Positions 27,855-37,239 of a stretch of 64,000 nt of DNA are shown here, in pieces. The translations under genes and the position numbers were made by a program. Source of the stretch: Helicobacter pylori oki112. Its GTDB lineage: Bacteria; Campylobacterota; Campylobacteria; Campylobacterales; Helicobacteraceae. The stretch's first letter is position 1; the number at the start of each line of letters is the position of its first letter. The DNA lies in the NCBI RefSeq assembly GCF_000600085.1, contig NZ_CP006821.1, positions 992,001 through 1,056,000 of the forward strand, given 5' to 3'. Below the pieces are notes generated by a model that did not search any database, was not told the origin of the DNA, and saw only the letters and a program-made list of their open reading frames with translations.

Positions 27855-28469
27855 ATGCAAGGGTTTCTTTTACAAACACAAAGCATAAGAGATGAAGATT
27901 TGATCGTGCGCGTTTTAACCAAAAACCAGCTCAAAACCCTCTATCGTTTCTATGGCAAACGCCACAGCGTGCTGAATGTGGGGCGTAAAATTGATTTTGA
28001 AGAAGAAAACGATGATAAATTTTTACCCAAGTTAAGGAATATTTTGCATTTAGGCTATATTTGGGAAAGAGAAATGGAGTGCTTGTTTTTTTGGCAACGC
28101 TTTTGCGCTCTCTTGTTTAGGCATTTAGAAGGCGTGCATTCTTTGGATAGTGTCTATTTTGACACTTTAGATGATGGGGCTAACAAACTCTCCAAACAGC
28201 ACCCCTTAAGAGTGATTTTAGAAATGTATGCCACGCTTTTGAATTTTGAAGGGCGCTTGCAAAATTACAATTCTTGTTTTTTATGCGATGCAAAATTAGA
28301 GCGTTCTGTCGCTTTAGCGCAAGGGTTTATTCTAGCGCACCCCTCTTGTTTGAAAACTAAAAGCCTGGATTTAGAAAAAATCCAAGCTTTTTTTCGCACT
28401 CAAAGCACGATTGATTTAGAAATAGAAGAAGTGGAAGAATTATGGCGCACGCTGAATTTAGGGTTTTGA
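27855..28469 (+). CDS. recO: DNA repair protein RecO
   Basis: The product has 204 residues from ATG 27855 (Met-Gln-Gly-Phe-Leu-Leu). Earlier in-frame starts fall upstream of or within the -10 region. The N-terminus is an OB fold. The second half contains Cys-Phe-Leu-Cys and a later His-Pro-Ser-Cys, the remains of the RecO zinc site. It works with RecR at gapped DNA. H. pylori RecO is short and diverged, so the identity also rests on conserved position. Confidence 0.85.
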   Translation: MQGFLLQTQSIRDEDLIVRVLTKNQLKTLYRFYGKRHSVLNVGRKIDFEEENDDKFLPKLRNILHLGYIWEREMECLFFWQRFCALLFRHLEGVHSLDSVYFDTLDDGANKLSKQHPLRVILEMYATLLNFEGRLQNYNSCFLCDAKLERSVALAQGFILAHPSCLKTKSLDLEKIQAFFRTQSTIDLEIEEVEELWRTLNLGF

Positions 28470-28479
28470 AAGGTTAAAA

Positions 28480-29136
28480 ATGAAATTTAAATTTTTGAAT
28501 ATGGATAATGAGAGCGGTTTTATTTTGATTGAAAAAGAATTGAAACGATTGGACATTCTCGCTCAAGTCAAAGAAGATTGCATTGAATTAAAAGGCGAGA
28601 ATATCAAACAAGCGAGAATTTATCTTAAAACGCTTTTTAACTCCAATATTGTGGAATTAGACGATAACAAAAAAAGTGCAAACGCTTTAATAGAGCGCTT
28701 GAAATCTTTAGATTTAAAAATTGCGGTGGCTGAAAGTTGCTCTGGGGGGTTATTATCGCATGCATTCACTTCCATTAGCGGGGCTTCAGCGGTTTTTATG
28801 GGGGGTATTGTGTGTTACAATGAAGAGGTGAAGCGCGAATTATTGAAAGTCAATGCCACGACTTTAAAAGTCTTTGGGGTTTATAGCGAAGAATGCGTGA
28901 AAGAAATGCTACTAGGCGTGTTTTTGAATTTTAAAGTGGATTTAGCGCTTGCGATCAGTGGGGTGGCTGGCCCTAATGGGGGGAACAAGGCCAATCCTGT
29001 AGGCACGATTTATATTGGTGCACAAAAACTAGGATCTCAAGCTTTAATCGATCGCTGTTTTTTTGAAGGGAGCAGAGAAAGCATTCAAAATAAAAGCGTA
29101 GAGCATGCCCTAAACATGCTCGCTAGAATGCTATAA
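28480..29136 (+). CDS. CinA C-terminal domain protein (NMN amidohydrolase, PncC-type)
   Basis: The product has 218 residues. The core begins near residue 75 with Ile-Ala-Val-Ala-Glu-Ser-Cys-Ser-Gly-Gly-Leu-Leu, the catalytic Ser motif of CinA-C/PncC. Ala-Ile-Ser-Gly-Val-Ala-Gly-Pro-Asn-Gly-Gly (~residue 168) and Pro-Val-Gly-Thr-Ile-Tyr-Ile follow. The first ~70 residues are not CinA's molybdopterin-binding domain but a short unique part. The family deamidates nicotinamide mononucleotide in the pyridine nucleotide cycle. It follows recO after 10 bases. Confidence 0.85.
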   Translation: MKFKFLNMDNESGFILIEKELKRLDILAQVKEDCIELKGENIKQARIYLKTLFNSNIVELDDNKKSANALIERLKSLDLKIAVAESCSGGLLSHAFTSISGASAVFMGGIVCYNEEVKRELLKVNATTLKVFGVYSEECVKEMLLGVFLNFKVDLALAISGVAGPNGGNKANPVGTIYIGAQKLGSQALIDRCFFEGSRESIQNKSVEHALNMLARML

Positions 29137-29137
29137 A

Positions 29138-29704
29138 CTACCTTAAAGCGCAAACGCTACCAAATTCTTTTTGAGCGACCTTAGCGATGTAGGCGATTTC
29201 ATTATCGTTAAGCTCTTCAACGCTCGCTTTTAAATACCTTTTGATTTGCTCAATCTGGCAACCCACTAGCTTGATTTTCACCACAGCCACCTCCGATTTT
29301 AAATTCGTGTAAGTGTAGGCTACTTGGATCTTAGTCGCTAGGTAATTATAGATAGCGTAGCTGATATTCGTAGCCGTTTGCTCAGACTCATGGAATTGCT
29401 CCATGAAGCGTTTTTTATACTTCAACATGATTTCATGAAAAACCACGATCAAGCTCAATTTAGCGTTTAAAGTCGCTTGCTCAATCCCTAAATATTTATT
29501 ATTAACAGGGATATACGCCACGCCCATTTCTTCATAGGGGACTTTAGGGTCTTCAAAAACCCAAGCAGGAGCATCAGATAATTCTGATTTCATGCTCTTT
29601 AAATCAGAAACCAAAATCTCATCATCTCTTAAAAGACTCTTAGCGCTTAATGAAACGCTTGAAAACACCCCTAAAAGAGCGATTAAAACCATTCTTTTAA
29701 ACAA
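29138..29704 (-). CDS. Secreted hypothetical protein, LPP20-like
   Basis: The product has 188 residues. The signal peptide (residues 1-21) ends Ser-Leu-Ser-Ala-Lys. The mature part has Ala-Pro-Ala-Trp-Val-Phe followed by a stretch where alanines and leucines repeat (Gln-Ala-Thr-Leu-Asn-Ala-Lys-Leu-Ser). This resembles LPP20-type Helicobacter surface proteins, but without the lipobox cysteine. Two cysteines (Gly-Cys-Gln and Val-Cys-Ala) could form a disulfide. It converges on the pncC-like gene with one base between stops. The LPP20 relation is inference; function unknown. Confidence 0.7.
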   Translation of the reverse strand: MFKRMVLIALLGVFSSVSLSAKSLLRDDEILVSDLKSMKSELSDAPAWVFEDPKVPYEEMGVAYIPVNNKYLGIEQATLNAKLSLIVVFHEIMLKYKKRFMEQFHESEQTATNISYAIYNYLATKIQVAYTYTNLKSEVAVVKIKLVGCQIEQIKRYLKASVEELNDNEIAYIAKVAQKEFGSVCALR

Positions 29705-29768
29705 AATGCCACTCCTTAAACTTTAATTTGAGTTTGATTATAGTTAAAAAGTTTTTGATTTTGTTTAA

Positions 29769-30401
29769 TCACAACCAAGTAATTGCAGCAACTTTTGATT
29801 TTCGTGATTTTTGGCTCGCTTCTGCCACCCTCTTACCCAATGCGATCAAACATGCGATTTTAGGCTTATTGATACGCTCTTCTAAAATCTCGCCCACTTT
29901 TAAAGGATCAAAGCCTCCAATAATGCAACTATCCAATCCCATCAAGCTCACGCCCATGCAAATTTGCCCCACAGCGATATAGCATTGCTCTAAAATATAG
30001 CTTTCCAATTTTTGCATGCTGTGGTTGAATCTCACGCCAAGCATTTGAGCAAAAGACGGGATCACTCTAACCTTATAAGACTCCGGATAGAGATTTTGCA
30101 TGTAGTGGCTGTGTGGTAACAACTCGCTGGGTCTTAAAGGGCATACCACCATTAACGCTGAAGCACTTTTAATCATTTCTTCATTAAAATAGCTGTGTGC
30201 TGCAATTTGTTTTTTTACATCCTTATTAGTAACCATCACAAAATGCCATGGCTGCGTGTTGTAAGAGCTTGGCGATAGTCTGGCGATTTCAGCGATTTCT
30301 TCTAATTCTTCGCTAGAAAACTCATAATGGCTATCAAACATCTTGCAAGAATGGCGCTCGTTTAGTAATTGTCTTCTTTTTTCTTGATCCAAAAATTTCA
30401 T
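29769..30401 (-). CDS. rdxA: Oxygen-insensitive NAD(P)H nitroreductase RdxA
   Basis: The product has 210 residues, the full RdxA length. It starts Met-Lys-Phe-Leu-Asp-Gln and keeps Arg16-His-Ser-Cys19, the FMN phosphate site, and Ser-Ser-Tyr-Asn-Thr-Gln-Pro-Trp-His (~residues 45-53). The cysteines near positions 87, 140, 148, 159 and 184 are all present. RdxA reduces and activates metronidazole; loss-of-function changes cause resistance. No stop or frameshift is seen here, which predicts a functional enzyme, though missense effects cannot be excluded. Its start overlaps the lgt stop by four bases. Confidence 0.95.
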   Translation of the reverse strand: MKFLDQEKRRQLLNERHSCKMFDSHYEFSSEELEEIAEIARLSPSSYNTQPWHFVMVTNKDVKKQIAAHSYFNEEMIKSASALMVVCPLRPSELLPHSHYMQNLYPESYKVRVIPSFAQMLGVRFNHSMQKLESYILEQCYIAVGQICMGVSLMGLDSCIIGGFDPLKVGEILEERINKPKIACLIALGKRVAEASQKSRKSKVAAITWL

Positions 30402-31252
30402 TGATTTTCCTTTATTTTTTTAGAATTTTTCGTAGCATACAATAAAATCCCTAACGAAACAATTACCATAAGCAAGCTTAAAATCTGCCCCATGCTCAAA
30501 TTTAAAAAATAAACCCCCATTTGGCTATCCGGCTCTCTGTAAAATTCCGCAATAAAGCGCATCAAGGAATACCCCAAGCCATAAACCACAATCAGCAACC
30601 CATGCGTTTTGGTGTGTTTTTTAGCCCACATTACCATTAAAAACACGACAACCCCCTCTAAAAACGCTTCAATCAATTGGCTGGGATAACGCAACTCGTT
30701 ATCCACCATAATGCCTATGATTTGCCCTAAATGGCTGTCTTTGGGGACAACCCTCCCCACCAGCTCCTGATTTAAAAAATTCCCAATCCTCCCAAAAACA
30801 TACCCTAAAGGCAGGCTAATCGCAATCAAATCCAAATAAATCAAAAGCTTTTTCAAATCCTTACGGCTATAAAGATACGAAGCGATCAAAAACCCCACCA
30901 ACCCCCCATGATAGCTCATCCCACGAATGCCTACAAAATCCCCATTGCTATCAAAAGGGTTAAAGATTTGCCAAAAATGCGTCAAATAATAGCTGGAATT
31001 AGGCTCATAAATGAGAATGTATCCTACCCTTGCCCCTAGCACGATGCCAAGCTCCGCCCATAGAAAATAACTCTCAAATTCCTTCCTTTCAATGGGGAAT
31101 CGCTTGGGGTCTTTTTGGATCATTCTTAACGCCATATAAAAAGCGGTAACAATCGCGCACGCATACGCCAAACCATACCAATGCACTTCAATGCTGCCAA
31201 GACTAAAAGCGATGGGGTTAAATTGATCATAAATCGTATTCCAAGCGTTCAT
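30398..31252 (-). CDS. lgt: Prolipoprotein diacylglyceryl transferase
   Basis: The product has 284 residues from ATG 31252, with AAGGA seven bases upstream. Seven membrane helices are visible. The Lgt signature is [14 protein letters not shown] (~residue 142). Ser-Tyr-His-Gly-Gly-Leu (~residue 100) holds the catalytic histidine region. It transfers diacylglycerol to the lipobox Cys of prolipoproteins. Its stop overlaps the rdxA start. Confidence 0.96.
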   Translation of the reverse strand: MNAWNTIYDQFNPIAFSLGSIEVHWYGLAYACAIVTAFYMALRMIQKDPKRFPIERKEFESYFLWAELGIVLGARVGYILIYEPNSSYYLTHFWQIFNPFDSNGDFVGIRGMSYHGGLVGFLIASYLYSRKDLKKLLIYLDLIAISLPLGYVFGRIGNFLNQELVGRVVPKDSHLGQIIGIMVDNELRYPSQLIEAFLEGVVVFLMVMWAKKHTKTHGLLIVVYGLGYSLMRFIAEFYREPDSQMGVYFLNLSMGQILSLLMVIVSLGILLYATKNSKKIKENQ

Positions 31253-31261
31253 GATCAATCC

Positions 31262-31990
31262 TTAAAATTCAAATTCTTTAGGGGGGATCGCTTCAAATTC
31301 ATACCCCAATAACGAGATTTTATGCGCATGGAGCATCAAGCGTTTGGCTGAACCTGGCTCATTATTATAAAGCGTATCGCCTATAATGGGGTGGTTGATA
31401 TGCTTTAAATGGACTCTGATTTGATGCGTTCTTCCGGTTTTGATTCCCACTTTTAAAAGGGTTTTTTTGTTGATGATTTTTAAGGGCGTGATGATTGTAA
31501 CCGCTTCTTGCCCTTTTTTAGAGATCTTGCTAAACGCTTTAGTGGTTTTAATCGTGAGAATGGGGGCGTTGATTTCTCGCTCTTCTTCTATAATCCCTTG
31601 AACGAGCGCTAAATACTCCTTTTTAACCGCCCTGTCTTTAAAAGCCTTTTTAGCTTTTGAGTGGAATTCTGAATTTTCTTTCACCAATAAAATCACCCCG
31701 CTTGTTTCTCTATCCAAGCGGTGCAACAGTGCCCAATCCTTGAAAAAAGAGGCTAGATCATAGCTCTCTATGAAAGGGGGTTTAAAAAGGGCTAGAACAT
31801 TTTCATCTTCAAAAATCACGCTGGGTTTTTCAATTTTTTGGACGCTAAAGCGCGTGTTTTTGGGCAATTCTTTTCTGGCGACCATCAATTTCTGCCCCCC
31901 TATACTCACTAACCCTGAATCGATCAAAGCTTTAGCTTTTTTATGCGAAACGTTTTCTTGAACGCTCAATATTTTATAAGCTTTTTCCAT
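31262..31990 (-). CDS. RluA-family pseudouridine synthase
   Basis: The product has 242 residues. An N-terminal S4-like RNA-binding segment (residues ~10-45) precedes the catalytic domain with Leu-His-Arg-Leu-Asp-Arg-Glu-Thr-Ser-Gly (~residue 91), whose Asp is the nucleophile. Gly-Arg-Thr-His-Gln-Ile-Arg-Val-His (~residue 185) is the second family motif. The target uridine in rRNA or tRNA cannot be assigned from sequence. It lies between lgt and waaA with short gaps. Confidence 0.9.
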   Translation of the reverse strand: MEKAYKILSVQENVSHKKAKALIDSGLVSIGGQKLMVARKELPKNTRFSVQKIEKPSVIFEDENVLALFKPPFIESYDLASFFKDWALLHRLDRETSGVILLVKENSEFHSKAKKAFKDRAVKKEYLALVQGIIEEEREINAPILTIKTTKAFSKISKKGQEAVTIITPLKIINKKTLLKVGIKTGRTHQIRVHLKHINHPIIGDTLYNNEPGSAKRLMLHAHKISLLGYEFEAIPPKEFEF

Positions 31991-32001
31991 GTTTATCCTT
32001 T

Positions 32002-33183
32002 TTAATGTTTAATGAATGCGAGCAATTCGTTTAAATCATGCCCGTTTTCTAAAAAACGCGCCACGCCTAAATTTTTGTAATCTAAAAGAGCGTCCAACAG
32101 ATCCTCTTTTGGAACGATTTTATAAGGCTTGACTAATTCAAACAACGCTACTTGGTTGAAAAGATGCTCCCCTGTGATTAGGCGCACATTAAAAAACGCC
32201 GGCTCTAAAGGGTTATGCCCCCCCATTTTGACAAACGAACCCCCTAAAATGACAATATCTGCGATTTGGTAGAAATTATTCAATTCCCCCAAACGATCCA
32301 CTAACAAAATATCGCATTCCACAAAACCTTTTGAAGAAAAACACTCTAAACTAAAACGAGTCGCTTTTAAAGCATCTTGCAATAAATTCTGCACGCTTTT
32401 AAAACGCTCAGGATGGCGCGGCACAACAATCAGTCTTGCGTTCTTATGCATCTTTTTGAACTCCAAAAACGCTTTTAACCCTAATTCCTCCTCGCCCTCA
32501 TGCGTGCTGGCTAAAACAATGTTTAAAGCGCTTGGGTTTTTAGGGTAAAACGAAGCGATCACAGGCTTTGAAAAACGCTTGATATTTAAAAAATCCACCA
32601 CTTTTTTTGCCCCTAGATTCAACAAGCGCTTTTTATCGTCCTTGCTTTGCGCTAAAATCAAATCAATGCGTTTGAATAAAAGTGCATAAAAAAAAGAAAA
32701 ACGCTGATACTTAGGGTAAGAGCGAACGCTGATCCTAGCGTTAATGAGCATGGTTTTTGCCCCTAATTTTTGAGCCGTATCAAACACATTAAACCACAAT
32801 TCCGCTTCTGTAACCACCAAAGTTTTCAAGCGTTTTAAGTTTTTTTTCCATGCAAATAATAGGGTTTCAAAAGGCAGGTAACGCACTTCTATATGCTTAG
32901 AATGCTGATAAGTTTGAGTGGCTAATTCAAAACCGGTATTAGTGGTAACGCTGATTAAAATCGGCTCTTTTAAGGCTTGAATGATCGGCTCTAAGGATTT
33001 GACCTCCCCATAAGAACATGCATGAAACCAAAAAACCGGCTCGCTTTTTAAAAGATTGTCTTTGAGAAAAAAACGAGCCTTTAAAGAATGGCGGTATTTT
33101 TCCTTAAAACTCCAAAAAAAGATGAAAGGTGCACTAATAAGATGCCCCGAAGTTAAAAATAAAAGGTAGAAAAACTTAAACAA
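32002..33183 (-). CDS. waaA: 3-deoxy-D-manno-octulosonic acid (Kdo) transferase
   Basis: The product has 393 residues. It starts with a hydrophobic N-terminal anchor. The GT30 domain has Trp-Phe-His-Ala-Cys-Ser-Tyr-Gly-Glu (~residue 52, catalytic Glu) and Gly-Gly-Ser-Phe-Val-Lys-Met-Gly-Gly-His-Asn-Pro-Leu-Glu-Pro (~residue 315). It adds Kdo to lipid A precursor at the inner membrane. H. pylori has a single Kdo that is later processed. Its start abuts the end of the HP0958-type gene. Confidence 0.94.
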   Translation of the reverse strand: MFKFFYLLFLTSGHLISAPFIFFWSFKEKYRHSLKARFFLKDNLLKSEPVFWFHACSYGEVKSLEPIIQALKEPILISVTTNTGFELATQTYQHSKHIEVRYLPFETLLFAWKKNLKRLKTLVVTEAELWFNVFDTAQKLGAKTMLINARISVRSYPKYQRFSFFYALLFKRIDLILAQSKDDKKRLLNLGAKKVVDFLNIKRFSKPVIASFYPKNPSALNIVLASTHEGEEELGLKAFLEFKKMHKNARLIVVPRHPERFKSVQNLLQDALKATRFSLECFSSKGFVECDILLVDRLGELNNFYQIADIVILGGSFVKMGGHNPLEPAFFNVRLITGEHLFNQVALFELVKPYKIVPKEDLLDALLDYKNLGVARFLENGHDLNELLAFIKH

Positions 33184-33948
33184 TCAAACTAATTCTTGGC
33201 TTTCTTCTTGGCTTTCTTTTGGAGGTTGAGTGCTGTTTTCATACGCACCCTCAGCGTATAAAATACGCCCGCAATACGGGCAAGTGATCATATCCCCACT
33301 CGTTAGCACTTCAGTATAAATCTTATCGTTCAATCTAATAAAACAACCCCCACAAGCCTGTTTTTTGATCGTTACAATGCTCGTGTTTTTCGCCCATCTT
33401 CTGATCCTTTCATAAAAGCTATAGATTTTAGGCTCGGTTTTTTCCACGAGTTCTTCTTTCTTTTTGAAGATGATTTGTTGGGTTTCTTTGATGTTTTTGA
33501 CTTCGTTTTCCACTAAGCTTTCCAATTCCAGTGCTAATTTTTCAAGCTCTAGCATTTCTTTTTTCAAATCCTCTTGTTTTTCGCTTTTGTGCTTGATTTC
33601 ATTTTGCAGGTTTTCAATTTCTCTGTTGGCTTGGTTGGAGCGTTCTTTAGCAATATCTTCTTCAATGTTTAAAGAGCGCAATTCCCTTTCAGATTTGATC
33701 TCGCTCATTTTCTTTTGGATACTGGCGATTTTAGCGTTCGTGTCTTGTAGGGTTTGCTCGTTTTTAGAAACCTGTAATTTTAGGGCTAATTTTTCCTCTT
33801 CTAAATTCAAAATCGCTTTATTTTTAGCTTCTTTATCATTCAAGGCTTTATCCAAGTCTTCTCGTTTTTCTCTGATCAACGGCTCTAAGGAGTCAATTTC
33901 TTTATCCAAATGCGAAATTTCAATCAATTGTTTGAGGTGGGTGTTCAT
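33184..33948 (-). CDS. flgZ: Zinc-ribbon coiled-coil protein controlling flagellar genes (HP0958/FlgZ type)
   Basis: The product has 254 residues. About residues 5-180 are a long charged heptad-rich coiled coil. The C-terminal zinc ribbon has Cys-Gly-Gly-Cys-Phe-Ile (~residue 200) and Cys-Pro-Tyr-Cys-Gly-Arg (~residue 224). In H. pylori this protein is known to protect the sigma factor RpoN from turnover and to bind flaA mRNA, so it is needed for motility. The symbol follows literature usage as I recall it. It sits between waaA and a NIF3-like gene. Confidence 0.9.
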   Translation of the reverse strand: MNTHLKQLIEISHLDKEIDSLEPLIREKREDLDKALNDKEAKNKAILNLEEEKLALKLQVSKNEQTLQDTNAKIASIQKKMSEIKSERELRSLNIEEDIAKERSNQANREIENLQNEIKHKSEKQEDLKKEMLELEKLALELESLVENEVKNIKETQQIIFKKKEELVEKTEPKIYSFYERIRRWAKNTSIVTIKKQACGGCFIRLNDKIYTEVLTSGDMITCPYCGRILYAEGAYENSTQPPKESQEESQELV

Positions 33949-33957
33949 CGCTTTCCT

Positions 33958-34689
33958 TTAAATGATTTGCAAGGGGTTTTTAAAATTCTCTATTGTAACC
34001 AAATAATTGAAAGAATGCAAAATTTCAGCCACAATCAGTGCAAAACCCCTTTCGCTATAATAATGCGTGGCGTCAATCAAGCTTATCCCTAAAGATTGAG
34101 CGATCATAGCGTCATGGTATTTCACATCGCCTGTAATCAAGCAGCTTTGTGCTTTTAAAGAAGAGAACATGGACGCTCCCGATCCGCACACAAACGCTAA
34201 ATCTTTAATGATTGGAGAGCTTTTGACACACGCTAAGGATCCCACCCCTAAAGAAGATTTGATTTTTTTCACCAACGCATCAAATTCCATATTAGCGTTT
34301 TCTTTCACCAACATAAGGCCTTTTTCCATCAAGCCATCAAACCCTAAAAGCGCACTAGCGAAATGCTTGTTTAAATGCGTTTTGTCAAAATTCGTGTGCA
34401 TGCTGATGACTGAAATGTTTTTTTGGATTAAGATTTTTAAAATATTGCCCGGATAAGCCTCATCGTTAAGCGTTTTTAAGGGCTTGAAAATTAAAGGGTG
34501 GTGCGTGATGATTAGGGCGTTTTGTGGTGCGTTTAGAGCGATTTGAAGCGTGATTTCTAAACATGCGACAATCTCGCTAAACTCATGGTTTTCACTCCCC
34601 ACATTCAACCCGCTATTATCCCACAATTCTTGGAGTTCAAAAGGCGAAAGGCGATTCAAAACTCCCAACACTTCCTTAACTAACGCCAT
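33958..34689 (-). CDS. NIF3-like (DUF34) metal-binding protein
   Basis: The product has 243 residues. Family motifs: Trp-Asp-Asn-Ser-Gly-Leu-Asn-Val-Gly (~residue 23), Ile-Ile-Thr-His-His-Pro-Leu-Ile-Phe (~residue 60, metal histidines), Met-His-Thr-Asn-Phe-Asp (~residue 97), and Thr-Gly-Asp-Val-Lys-Tyr-His (~residue 186). These ligate a dimetal site. The cellular role of NIF3/YbgI proteins is unsettled; some are annotated as GTP cyclohydrolase 1 type 2. The start lies one base after the in-frame glyQ stop. Confidence 0.88.
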   Translation of the reverse strand: MALVKEVLGVLNRLSPFELQELWDNSGLNVGSENHEFSEIVACLEITLQIALNAPQNALIITHHPLIFKPLKTLNDEAYPGNILKILIQKNISVISMHTNFDKTHLNKHFASALLGFDGLMEKGLMLVKENANMEFDALVKKIKSSLGVGSLACVKSSPIIKDLAFVCGSGASMFSSLKAQSCLITGDVKYHDAMIAQSLGISLIDATHYYSERGFALIVAEILHSFNYLVTIENFKNPLQII

Positions 34690-34690
34690 T

Positions 34691-35588
34691 TTAAACCTTT
34701 GTTAAAGCGTTTTTTAAGCGCTCTTCCCTCTCTTCTTCTTGCTCTTTATAAAGAAGTGCACACCCTTTGGCTAAATCCCTGATTTGTAAAATATAATTTT
34801 GCCTTTCAGCCACCGAAATCGCTTTTCTGGCGTCTAAAATATTGAAAAAAATGCGAGCATAGCATCACGAAATCATAAGCCGGCAAGGGGAGCTTGTTTT
34901 TTAAGCAATGCAAGGCTTCGGCTTGAGCGTTTTTAAACATTTCTAATAGCCTTTCCACGCTCGCTATTTCAAAATGATACTTGCTGAATTCGTATTCGCT
35001 TTCTAAATGCACTTGCATATAACGCACGCTTTCATTATCCTTTTTAGCCCATTCAATCTCTAGGATATTTTCCACTTTTTGGACATACATCGCCAATCTT
35101 TCTAAGCCGTAAGTGATTTCCACAGGGATAGGGCTGCAAGCAATGCCCCCCACTTGCTGGAAATAAGTGAATTGCGTAACCTCCATGCCATCAAGCCACA
35201 CTTCCCAGCCAAGCCCCCATGCCCCTAAAGTCGGACTCTCCCAATTGTCTTCTACAAATCGTATATCATGCTCATTAAGGTTTATCCCTAACACTTCTAA
35301 GCTTTTTAAATACATTTCTTGGATATTAGAAGGGCTTGGCTTGATGACTACTTGGAATTGGTAATAACTCCCCAAGCGGTTAGGGTTTTCCCCATAGCGC
35401 CCGTCCGCTGGCCTTCTAGAGGGTGCGACATACGCCACATTCCACGGCTTTTTATCCAAACTCCTTAAAAGCGTGGCCGGGTGGAATGTCCCAGCTCCTG
35501 CAGGAATATCATAAGGCTGGATCACCAAACAGCCTTGATTCTTCCAATACTCTTGTAATTTTAATAATAAACTTGAAAAATCTTGCAT
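34691..35588 (-). CDS. glyQ: Glycyl-tRNA synthetase alpha subunit, frameshifted near the 3' end
   Basis: Residues 1-247 match GlyQ closely (Gly-Cys-Leu-Val-Ile-Gln-Pro-Tyr-Asp near the start; Glu-Val-Trp-Leu-Asp-Gly-Met-Glu-Val). After His-Phe-Phe at about 34850 the frame shifts and stops at 34806, giving 260 residues. Removing one base from the seven-A run (34845-34851, plus strand) restores Asn-Ile-Leu-Asp-Ala-Arg-Lys-Ala and a clean reading to a stop at 34691, 298 residues in all. The alpha2beta2 enzyme is essential (beta subunit glyS is at 48.8 kb). So the shift is either an error in the sequence, tolerated, or corrected by slippage. Confidence 0.88.
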
Positions 35589-35601
35589 GCTCTCTTTCCT
35601 T

Positions 35602-36540
35602 TTAAGCGCGTCTGATCAAATCGTTCATGCTCTCTAGCACACTCTTACCCTTTAAAAGCAAGGCTAATTCGCTCGCAATGGGCGTATAAATGCCGTATTT
35701 TCTAGCGATTTCCACAATGGCGTTGGTCGTTTTCACCCCTTCAGCCACTTCGCCCAATTCTTCTAAAACCACCTCTAAAGGCTTGTTTTGAGCTAGCCCC
35801 AAACCCACACGATAATTCCTAGATAAAATAGAATTAGCGGTTAAAAACAAATCCCCAGCCCCAGAAAGCCCTAAAAAAGTCTCTGTCTTGCCCCCAAAGA
35901 ACGCCCCAAAGCGTTGCATTTCCACTAAACCACGAGATAATAAACTCGCTTTAGCGCTATTGCCTAATTTCAGGCCATCACAAACCCCCCCAGCAATGGC
36001 TATCACATTTTTATACGCGCCAGCGATTTCACCCCCTATGATGTCTTGTTGGGCGTAGGCTCTGATAAAAGAGGGGGTTTTATTGGCAAATTCTAGCGCT
36101 AAAGCCTGATTATTAGAATGAATGACTAACGCGCAAGGCAAGCCCTGAATGATTTCAGCCGCAAAACTAGGACCCGCTAAAAAACACAAAGCGTTAGGAT
36201 CGATAAAATCCTTTGCGATCTCGCTCACAAACGCCCTGTTTAAAACCTCTATCCCTTTAGAAGCGATTAAAACCTTAGCGTTTTTGGGTAAAGAAGCGTT
36301 TTGAAACCATTCCCTTAGATGCTGCACGCTAATAGCGATGACATAGAGCGCTGCTTTTAAGCCTCTTTGTAAATCCACTTGCTCTATGGGGGCAGAACCT
36401 TTAGAAATCAAAGCGTCATTGAGCTTTTTTAACGGCTCGTTTAAATCGCGCCTTGAAATGATTTTGACTTCATTCTTTTCTCCAAAAGCAAAGGCTAAAG
36501 CCCTCCCCCACGCCCCGCCACCAAATACTGCAATTTCCAT
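35602..36540 (-). CDS. gpsA: Glycerol-3-phosphate dehydrogenase [NAD(P)+]
   Basis: The product has 312 residues from ATG 36540, where AGGA lies six bases upstream. The N-terminal nucleotide-binding motif is Gly-Gly-Gly-Ala-Trp-Gly-Arg-Ala (~residues 8-15). Ala-Gly-Pro-Ser-Phe-Ala (~residue 130), Gly-Ala-Tyr-Lys-Asn-Val (~residue 177, catalytic Lys) and Gly-Leu-Ser-Gly-Ala-Gly-Asp-Leu are family signatures. It makes sn-glycerol 3-phosphate for phospholipid synthesis. It is directly upstream of glyQ on the same strand. Confidence 0.95.
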   Translation of the reverse strand: MEIAVFGGGAWGRALAFAFGEKNEVKIISRRDLNEPLKKLNDALISKGSAPIEQVDLQRGLKAALYVIAISVQHLREWFQNASLPKNAKVLIASKGIEVLNRAFVSEIAKDFIDPNALCFLAGPSFAAEIIQGLPCALVIHSNNQALALEFANKTPSFIRAYAQQDIIGGEIAGAYKNVIAIAGGVCDGLKLGNSAKASLLSRGLVEMQRFGAFFGGKTETFLGLSGAGDLFLTANSILSRNYRVGLGLAQNKPLEVVLEELGEVAEGVKTTNAIVEIARKYGIYTPIASELALLLKGKSVLESMNDLIRRA

Positions 36541-36678
36541 TAAATTCCTAATCTCATTGATTGTAAAACTCACCATTTTACAATAATAAGTTTAAAATAG
36601 CCCTTACAATCAAAACGCTGTCTTTGATTAAAAATAGGGTAGTTTAAATCAGAAATCTCTTTCACGCTTTAATCTAGA

Positions 36679-37239
36679 TCACCGCCGTTTTGTTCTCCTC
36701 CACTCCCGCAAATCGTTTTGAAGATCTTCATCGTTTAAAGACTCTTGATAAACTTTCTCATTTGTTTCTTTATACCATTTAAGTATTGACAAATTTTTTA
36801 AAGAATAGTCTAATTGGAGCAGTCTATTATCATTATCCATCGCATCTCTAAATTCTTGGATTTTTTCTTGGCTCAAATCATACCAATCTAAATAAAACAT
36901 GGACCAATCCCTAAAATACAGCACCATTTTTTTGATTTCTTCAAACTCTCGGCGGTTTATTTCTTCCGGTGTGTTTTTTAAATCCCTCCACTCCCGCAAA
37001 TTATTTTGAAGCTCCTCATCGTTTAAAGACTCTTGATAAACTTTCTCATTTGTTTCTTTAAATTCCCTAAGCGTTTGCAAATTTTCTAAAGAGTAGTGCA
37101 GTTGAAGAAAATCATTAAAATAATCTGTTCTCTCTTTTTCTCTTTGGATCTCTTCTTCACTCCATTCATACCAATCCAAATAAAACAAATTGAGATCCCT
37201 AAAATACAGTGCCATTTCTTTGATTTCTTCAAACTCTCT
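36679..37239 (-). repeat. Tandem 288-bp duplication inside the dynamin-like gene
   Basis: Copies run 37239-36952 and 36951-36679, the second ending with the stop codon. Alignment points such as CACTCCCGCAAA recur exactly 288 bases apart (36701 and 36989). The longest identical stretch covers the sequence coding Glu-Thr-Asn-Glu-Lys-Val-Tyr-Gln-Glu-Ser-Leu. Elsewhere the copies have diverged, so the duplication is not very recent. Confidence 0.85.

Noticed and set aside
33464..33961. Plus-strand frame of 165 codons
   Set aside because: Antisense shadow of the coiled-coil gene at 33184-33948; Ser/Phe-rich composition reflects Glu/Lys-rich coding on the other strand.
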